Positions 59,641 to 64,000 of a DNA stretch of 64,000 nucleotides are shown one piece after another. Position 1 is the first letter of the stretch. Each line of letters opens with the position of its first letter. A program made the translations under genes and the position numbers. Below the pieces are notes generated by a model. It had not been told where the DNA came from and made no database searches. It saw only the letters and a program-made list of their open reading frames with translations. The DNA lies in NCBI GenBank assembly GCA_007449985.2, contig VIIQ02000029.1:212001-276000 (forward strand), read 5' to 3'. Source of the stretch: Desmodesmus armatus (lineage: Eukaryota; Chlorophyta; Chlorophyceae; Sphaeropleales; Scenedesmaceae).

Positions 59641-60990
59641 ATGGTCCGAATTCTGCCTTACGGATTCGGTCGTTTCGTGGAGGTAGATGAGCAATTTCTC
59701 ACGCAAGGCAGCCAGTCACAGCAGTTGCAGCATGCTGAGGCAGAGCGTGCGGCAGCACAGGAACAGGCCAGTCAGCTGCAGCGGCAGCTGGAGCTTTCTG
59801 AGCAGCGGGCCCGGCAGCTGGAGCAGCTACTGCAGCAGGCACAGTCACAGCAGGATCAGCTGTCCGCAGAGGCCCACCAGTGGTATGAGCTGTCCAAGCT
59901 GTTGCAGGACCGGCTTCAGCAGCAGTCACTTGGACAGGAGCAGCAACTCCAGCAGGAGGTCACCAAGCTGCAGCAGCAGCTTGAGCACTCCAACAGTCGG
60001 TCTGAACAGCTGGAGCAGCAGCTACAGTGTTCCCAGCAGCAGCTTCAACACGCGGAGCAGCAGGCCCAACGGCAGCAGTTACAGTACAACCAGCGGGAGC
60101 GCTTGCAGCTTCAGGAGCAGCAGGAACAGTGCATCCAGCTGCAGTCCCAGGTCATCCAGCTGCAAACCCGGGTCATCCAGGTACAGTCGCAGCTGGAGCA
60201 GACCCAACAGCAGTCTCGACAGCAGCAGTGTCGCTTACAGGACCAGCTAGCGGCTACCCAGCAGTCTGTCCAGCCCTTGCAGCAACAGGTCCGTCAGCTA
60301 CAGCAGGACCTGCAGTTGTCTCAACACCAGTTGCATGAGGCAGCTTCCATGCACGACCAGTTGACTGCAGAGGTGCAGCACTGGTACGGCAGAGCTTGCA
60401 GCAGCCAAGCCGAGCTGCGGCAGGTGCAGCAGCAGCATGACAGCATGGCTGCTGAGCTGCAGCTGTGGCGGCAGTGGGCTGCCCAGCAACAGCAGCTAGA
60501 TGCCCCGCAGCAGTTTGACAGTCAGGAGGCTGGCACACCCACTGGGTACCCGCCTCTTGCTGCCCCAAGTGCCAGCAGCGGCTGCAGCAGCCCTGTCACA
60601 GCTTCCCCTTCTGGCAGCAACAGCCCGGTCAGCCTTGCCCCCAGCGGCAGCAGTGGCTGGCAGGATGATGCCTTTGACGACAAGCGCCACACGCTTGCGC
60701 ACAGCAGCAGTGTGATGCCCTTGGTGGTTGCTCCTGTGGGTGGTTCTGAGGACTTCGCGGTTGCCCCCTCCCCGTCTGTTTCTTGTTTGGCCCTTGCATC
60801 GGACGGTTTTTCTGGCGCATTTGTGTTTGGTGGCTACGCATCTGCAGCTCCGCAGGTCCGCAGTCGAGTCGGTCTTCCCTTCTCAGCAGCAGCAGCAGCA
60901 GCTCAGCCGGTGCAGCTCCCTGAGCGCACTGCTGGTGGCTTAGATCAGGTGCCCTGGTCTAGGTCAGTTGGAGGCCCCGGTCCCCCGTAG
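59641..60990 (+). CDS. Gln-rich coiled-coil protein carried by the TIR element
   Basis: 449 residues from ATG 59641, intronless. A short conserved-looking N-terminus (MVRILPYGFGRFVEVDEQFL) is followed by about 270 residues of Gln/Leu/Glu coiled coil (LQRQLELSEQRARQLEQLLQ, with two similar HQWYELSK/HWYGRACS motifs about 165 residues apart). The C-terminal 150 residues are Ser/Gly/Pro-rich with GSNSPVSLAPSGSSGW. No transposase, nuclease or DNA-binding motif is seen. A TGTAA at 61113, about 123 bases after the stop, supports expression. It may be a captured host gene or an element-encoded structural protein; the function is unknown. Confidence 0.65.
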   Translation: MVRILPYGFGRFVEVDEQFLTQGSQSQQLQHAEAERAAAQEQASQLQRQLELSEQRARQLEQLLQQAQSQQDQLSAEAHQWYELSKLLQDRLQQQSLGQEQQLQQEVTKLQQQLEHSNSRSEQLEQQLQCSQQQLQHAEQQAQRQQLQYNQRERLQLQEQQEQCIQLQSQVIQLQTRVIQVQSQLEQTQQQSRQQQCRLQDQLAATQQSVQPLQQQVRQLQQDLQLSQHQLHEAASMHDQLTAEVQHWYGRACSSQAELRQVQQQHDSMAAELQLWRQWAAQQQQLDAPQQFDSQEAGTPTGYPPLAAPSASSGCSSPVTASPSGSNSPVSLAPSGSSGWQDDAFDDKRHTLAHSSSVMPLVVAPVGGSEDFAVAPSPSVSCLALASDGFSGAFVFGGYASAAPQVRSRVGLPFSAAAAAAQPVQLPERTAGGLDQVPWSRSVGGPGPP

Positions 60991-61112
60991 TGCGTTTTTT
61001 TCTTAGCAGCAGCGCGCAGCTGGTGTGTGCTCTAGTGGCACACTTGTCTGGCTTGGTTAGTGCTTTGAGTGCCAGCACGGTCTTGCCCTGGTGACTGTGG
61101 GTTGTGGGCGAT

Positions 61113-61117
61113 TGTAA
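61113..61117 (+). terminator. Candidate TGTAA poly(A) signal of the element gene
   Basis: TGTAA 123 bases after the stop codon at 60990. Confidence 0.45.
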
Positions 61118-61796
61118 CCGCTTGCATCAAAAAGATCACTACATTATGTAGCGTTCTTATTGGTGCATGCGTGCTTTTGGGTACACCTGTCAGAGCAACT
61201 TGCATTGCAGGTGTGACATGTGTGATGCAGTTACTCTGCCAGTTGCCAGCCCAGCCATTTAGGCCGTGCACCTGCCACATTCAGTGGTGGTGTAGGTCTA
61301 GCTTGTTGATGTGCTTTCAGGTTTCTGTTGTGGTGCGTGTGTGCGCTTTTCTGGTTGGTCTTGGGTGCCGTCACAATCGCCCTCACCTACATTCTCCTTG
61401 GCAGGTTGACGTGCTTTCTCTGTTGCTTGATGCTTTCCATTCTACATGCATTGCTCATGGTTTGTTCTTCTGGTGGACACATCGTGTGCCTTCTTGGCCC
61501 ATTGCGTGCCGCCCTTCCGCCCTTGTTGTACAAGGTGATGGTAATGGCTTGTGCCTTGGGAGGTCCTAGCTGGACGCAGGTGCCCTGCTTGTGTTAGCGG
61601 CAGGTCTAGTGGAACCTCCTTTCGCGTGCTGATGTCTACCCTTTGCTTGTGTGCTGTGCGTACGTTCAGGCCAAGGTCACTTGTCGGCTGTGCCGTTTCG
61701 CTTGGTACTATGTGGACCTTGGTGCCCTGGCTGCGCCTTGTTTCAGTTTGGCCTGATCTTCTTGTCCTGCAGTGTTCACTTGCTTGTGTCTGGATC

Positions 61797-61951
61797 GGGA
61801 GTGCACCATGCGCTACATTCCCCTCCTCTTGTCTGCTTGTTCCAGGGTTGAACGTGGTTCCCCTGATGACTCAGGAACGGGAGTGCACCATGCGCTGCAT
61901 TCCCCTCCCCTCGTCTGCTTGTTCCAGGGTTGAGCGTGGCTCCCTTGATGT
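61797..61951. repeat. 82-bp tandem repeat, two copies
   Basis: GGGAGTGCACCATGCGCT begins at 61797 and again at 61879. Both copies continue through CATTCCCCTCC, GTCTGCTTGTTCCAGGG and CTTGATG/CCTGATG with few differences. Confidence 0.8.
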
Positions 61952-62727
61952 CTATCTGTCTGCCTTGTTCCCAGGGATGTATCATTCCCCTGTTCTCTAC
62001 TTGACTGAGGGTTGAGCTGGCTCCCCTCCCAGTTGTTCAGTTCGGTTCTGAGCTGTCTTTACTCTTGGGCACACGGGTGTTCTCTTCTGTGGCATTTTTT
62101 CCGTGGTTGGTGCTTTTCGCAGAGTTGGCTGGTCTTTTGTCTGCATTTCCCGCTTTGTGTGGTGTGCTGTGTTCCAGTCGCCACCTGTGGCCTTTGCAGA
62201 TCTCAATGGGGGTTGGTCGGCAGGTGGGGTGAATGGTGTGCGTGGCTGGGGGGGTTGTGTGTGTTGCTTTTCTTCTGCAGTGGTGCAGTCAGGTGGATTC
62301 GAGGCGGGTACTGTCCTTCCGCTCTTCCTGCTCTGGGGGGGTAGGAGGCGTAGCCACGCAGTTGTCGAGCAGGCTGAGCGTTAGTCCAGCAGTTGGGGAT
62401 TGACGTGTGTAGAGATGTGTGAGACTGCAGTGAGAATGCAGTGATCAGCCTGTTGTGGTGAAGTGGACACTACATTTTATCAGGGTGTCAGGTTCAGTGA
62501 GTGGAGTAGGAGACACTATATGGCAGCAGAGTGTCGTGATGAGAGTGAGAAAGGAGTTGAATCAGTTGTACAGCCTGCATGACGCGTGTGTCAGTGTGTT
62601 TGGTTACAGCGGATGTCGATGAGGTCATAACAGCAAGGATACTCGGTTCCTGTGACTACAGCACTCACTGAGATATGTGATGTGTAGTGTTGTGCAAGTG
62701 AAGCAATGGCGAGGAAAATACATGGTA

Positions 62728-62745
62728 ACAATTCACACCACTACA
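62728..62745 (+). repeat. Right terminal inverted repeat
   Basis: ACAATTCACACCACTACA, directly before the right CTTG copy; its complement matches 59261-59278 at 15 of 18 positions. Confidence 0.75.
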
Positions 62746-63279
62746 CTTGTCCAAAGCTGCGGCAGCTGCACCTTACAGGGTTCGTCCTTACACCCACAGC
62801 CACCACACACAGCAGCAGCGAGGCAAGCGGCAGTGAGGGCAACAGCGGGCACAGATATGGCTGTAGGGACAGCAGCAGAGCTGCAGACAGCGGGGCTGCA
62901 GACAGCAGCAGTGTGGACAGCAGCACTGCTGCTGTTCGCATTGGCAGTGTGACCGGTGGGCATGCAGGCAGCAAGGGCCTGCCATGGGGTTGCTCACAGG
63001 TGCAAGAGCTGTCCCTCACAAGCTGTTTGATAGTGCTGTCCCAAGGCCCCCACATGTACACTTTCCCAGCACTCTCCGTCTTGCTGACAGCCCTGACAGC
63101 TCTCTCTCGCCTCCACCTGGGGGACAGAGTGGGCGTGACCGAACATCAGCATGGCAGCATCTTCCACCCAGATCTGGGCGCTCTTTCGGCTTTTACTGGT
63201 TTGCAGGAGCTCAGCCTAGTACGGCCCAGCCATGAGCAGCTGCTTGAACTCTTCTACCGCAGCGGCCGCCCCCACCACC

Positions 63280-63290
63280 ACCACCAGCAA

Positions 63291-63327
<37 letters not shown>

Positions 63328-63328
63328 C
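63280..63328 (+). repeat. (CAG)n/(CAC)n run coding His then Gln
   Basis: Short CAC and CAG units code four His then about 14 Gln inside the LRR region; absent from paralogues 1 and 2. Confidence 0.8.
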
Positions 63329-63621
63329 AGTCCACTATGTGCCACAGCTGCACCTGCAACGGCAGCAGCTGCACATGCACAACACACCTCTGCTGCCGTG
63401 CCTGACCAAACTTTCAATTGTGGCTGATGGCATGGAATTCAGCTCTGTGACAACGCCGGGCCTATATGAGCTGACTAGCTTGCGGCACCTGAGTCTTTGG
63501 GGTGCTCACATTGCAGATGTGCCACAGCTTTCTGCACTGTCAAACCTTGAGTCCCTTACCCTGCACAGTGGGACCAGCCTGGTGCCTCGCAGTGTTGTCC
63601 GTCAGAATCCACGCCCCTACA

Positions 63622-63930
63622 GCAACAGCAGCGGCAGCAGCAGCAACAGCAGTGACAGCAACAGCAGTGGCAGCAGCGGTGGCGGCGGCAGTAGCGGCGG
63701 CAGCAACAGCAGCGGCGACAACGGTAACGGTGGCGGCGGTAACGGCGGCGGCGGCAGCAGTAACGGCGGTGGCAACGGCGGCAACGGCGGCAATGGCAGC
63801 GGCAGCACCGGCGGCGGCGGTGACAGCAGCGGTGACAGCAGCGGCAGTGGTGGCGGCGGCGGCAGCAGTGGCAGCAGTGGCAGCAGCAGTAGCAGCAGCA
63901 GCAGCAGCAACAGTGACGGCGACAGCAATA
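63622..63930 (+). repeat. AGC/GGC/AAC repeat tract coding Asn/Ser/Gly
   Basis: About 300 bases of imperfect AGC, GGC, AAC and GAC units replace the acidic spacer of the paralogues. The long Ala, Cys and Leu/Pro open frames in other frames are artefacts of this repeat. Confidence 0.85.
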
Positions 63931-64000
63931 CATAACAATGATGGCGTGATCGAGGCGGGCCTTTGTGTGACAAAATCACATTTTTCTCAGAGCCCGTGAC

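Larger units (their letters stand above)
60991..62727. other. Non-coding right half of the TIR element
   Basis: GT-rich on the plus strand, like other 3' UTRs in the window. A candidate TGTAA poly(A) signal is at 61113-61117. Open frames here have no recognisable domain. It includes an 82-bp tandem repeat. Confidence 0.5.
59261..62745 (+). mobile_element. 3,485-bp element with terminal inverted repeats inside an F-box/LRR gene
   Basis: The left end TGTAGTAGTTTGAGTTGT (59261-59278) and the right end ACAATTCACACCACTACA (62728-62745) are inverted repeats matching at 15 of 18 positions. CTTG flanks both ends (59257-59260, 62746-62749) as a 4-bp target duplication. The interrupted gene resumes exactly at the right edge. 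The element carries one coiled-coil gene and no recognisable transposase, so it is probably non-autonomous or of an unrecognised family. TGTAGT...ACTACA ends do not match the usual CACTA, hAT or Mutator signatures. Confidence 0.8.
62746..63935 (+). pseudogene. F-box/LRR paralogue 3, 3' part, ending in an Asn/Ser/Gly tract
   Basis: From 62750 the frame CPKLRQLHLTGFVLTPT continues the LRR series broken off at 59260. It reads VQELSLTSCLIVL, LTALSRLHLGD, FTGLQELSLVRPS, LPCLTKLSIV, LTSLRHLSLWGAHI and LSNLESLTLHSGT. A His/Gln insertion (HHHHQQQQ..., about 63270-63330) lies where the paralogues have a short RIQGK/STLQRR loop. Where paralogues 1 and 2 have an acidic spacer, this copy has about 100 residues of Asn/Ser/Gly and a stop at 63933-63935. 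The rest of the LRR domain and the coiled-coil exons are not seen before the window ends at 64000. Confidence 0.8.

Noticed and set aside
59261..62745. The interrupting segment as an ordinary intron of F-box paralogue 3
   Set aside because: The right edge ends ...CACTACA with no AG at the point where homology resumes, while inverted repeats and a CTTG duplication sit exactly at the edges. The paralogues have no intron here.
1..64000. CRISPR arrays, bacterial operons or prophage
   Set aside because: The repeats present are microsatellites, exon duplications and transposons. The genes are intron-rich and eukaryotic, and no regularly spaced palindromic repeats were seen.

Overview
The window looks like nuclear DNA of a chlorophyte green alga, probably a chlorophycean of the Scenedesmus/Tetradesmus/Chlamydomonas kind (the genus is inference). 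The reasons are intron-dense genes with GT-AG and a few GC-AG introns, many CAG/CTG runs coding Gln, Ala or Ser tracts, TGTAA poly(A)-type signals behind genes, and nothing bacterial in layout. Most gene models below are spliced models built by hand, with splice phases checked to stay in frame.

Layout. 420-7207: two secreted, cysteine-rich genes with tandem CBM1-like (fungal-type cellulose-binding) modules, five in the first and two in the second, on the + strand and separated by a tandemly duplicated spacer. 9379-15272 (-): an AP180/CALM-type ANTH-domain clathrin assembly protein in 12 exons, with a repeat-rich loop inside the ANTH domain. 15875-18629 (+): an ankyrin-repeat protein, divergent from the ANTH gene. 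19145-20782 (-): a single PQ-loop membrane protein with a Gln-rich tail. 22188-23241 (-): a weakly supported membrane protein. 23808-31077 (+): a 14-exon serine carboxypeptidase of family S28 with an unusual N-terminal extension and Ser-rich linker; one intron holds two strong hairpins. 33871-39786 (+): a very large Gln/Ala-rich bZIP transcription factor with decayed internal duplications.

44805-50512 (+): a two-ORF non-LTR retrotransposon (LINE) with intact-looking endonuclease and reverse transcriptase. 51421 to the right end: a tandem array of three F-box/leucine-rich-repeat paralogues. The first two each carry one apparent single-base frameshift. The third is split by a 3,485-bp element with terminal inverted repeats and a 4-bp target duplication, and that element carries its own coiled-coil gene.

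A short tRNA-like SINE family with recognisable box A and, in the best copy, box B is present in three copies, all on the + strand: in an ankyrin-gene intron, in an S28 intron and just behind the LINE. The genes do not form one pathway. Candidates for a poorly described system are the exon-per-module CBM1-like secreted proteins, the TIR element with its cargo gene, and the intronic hairpins.
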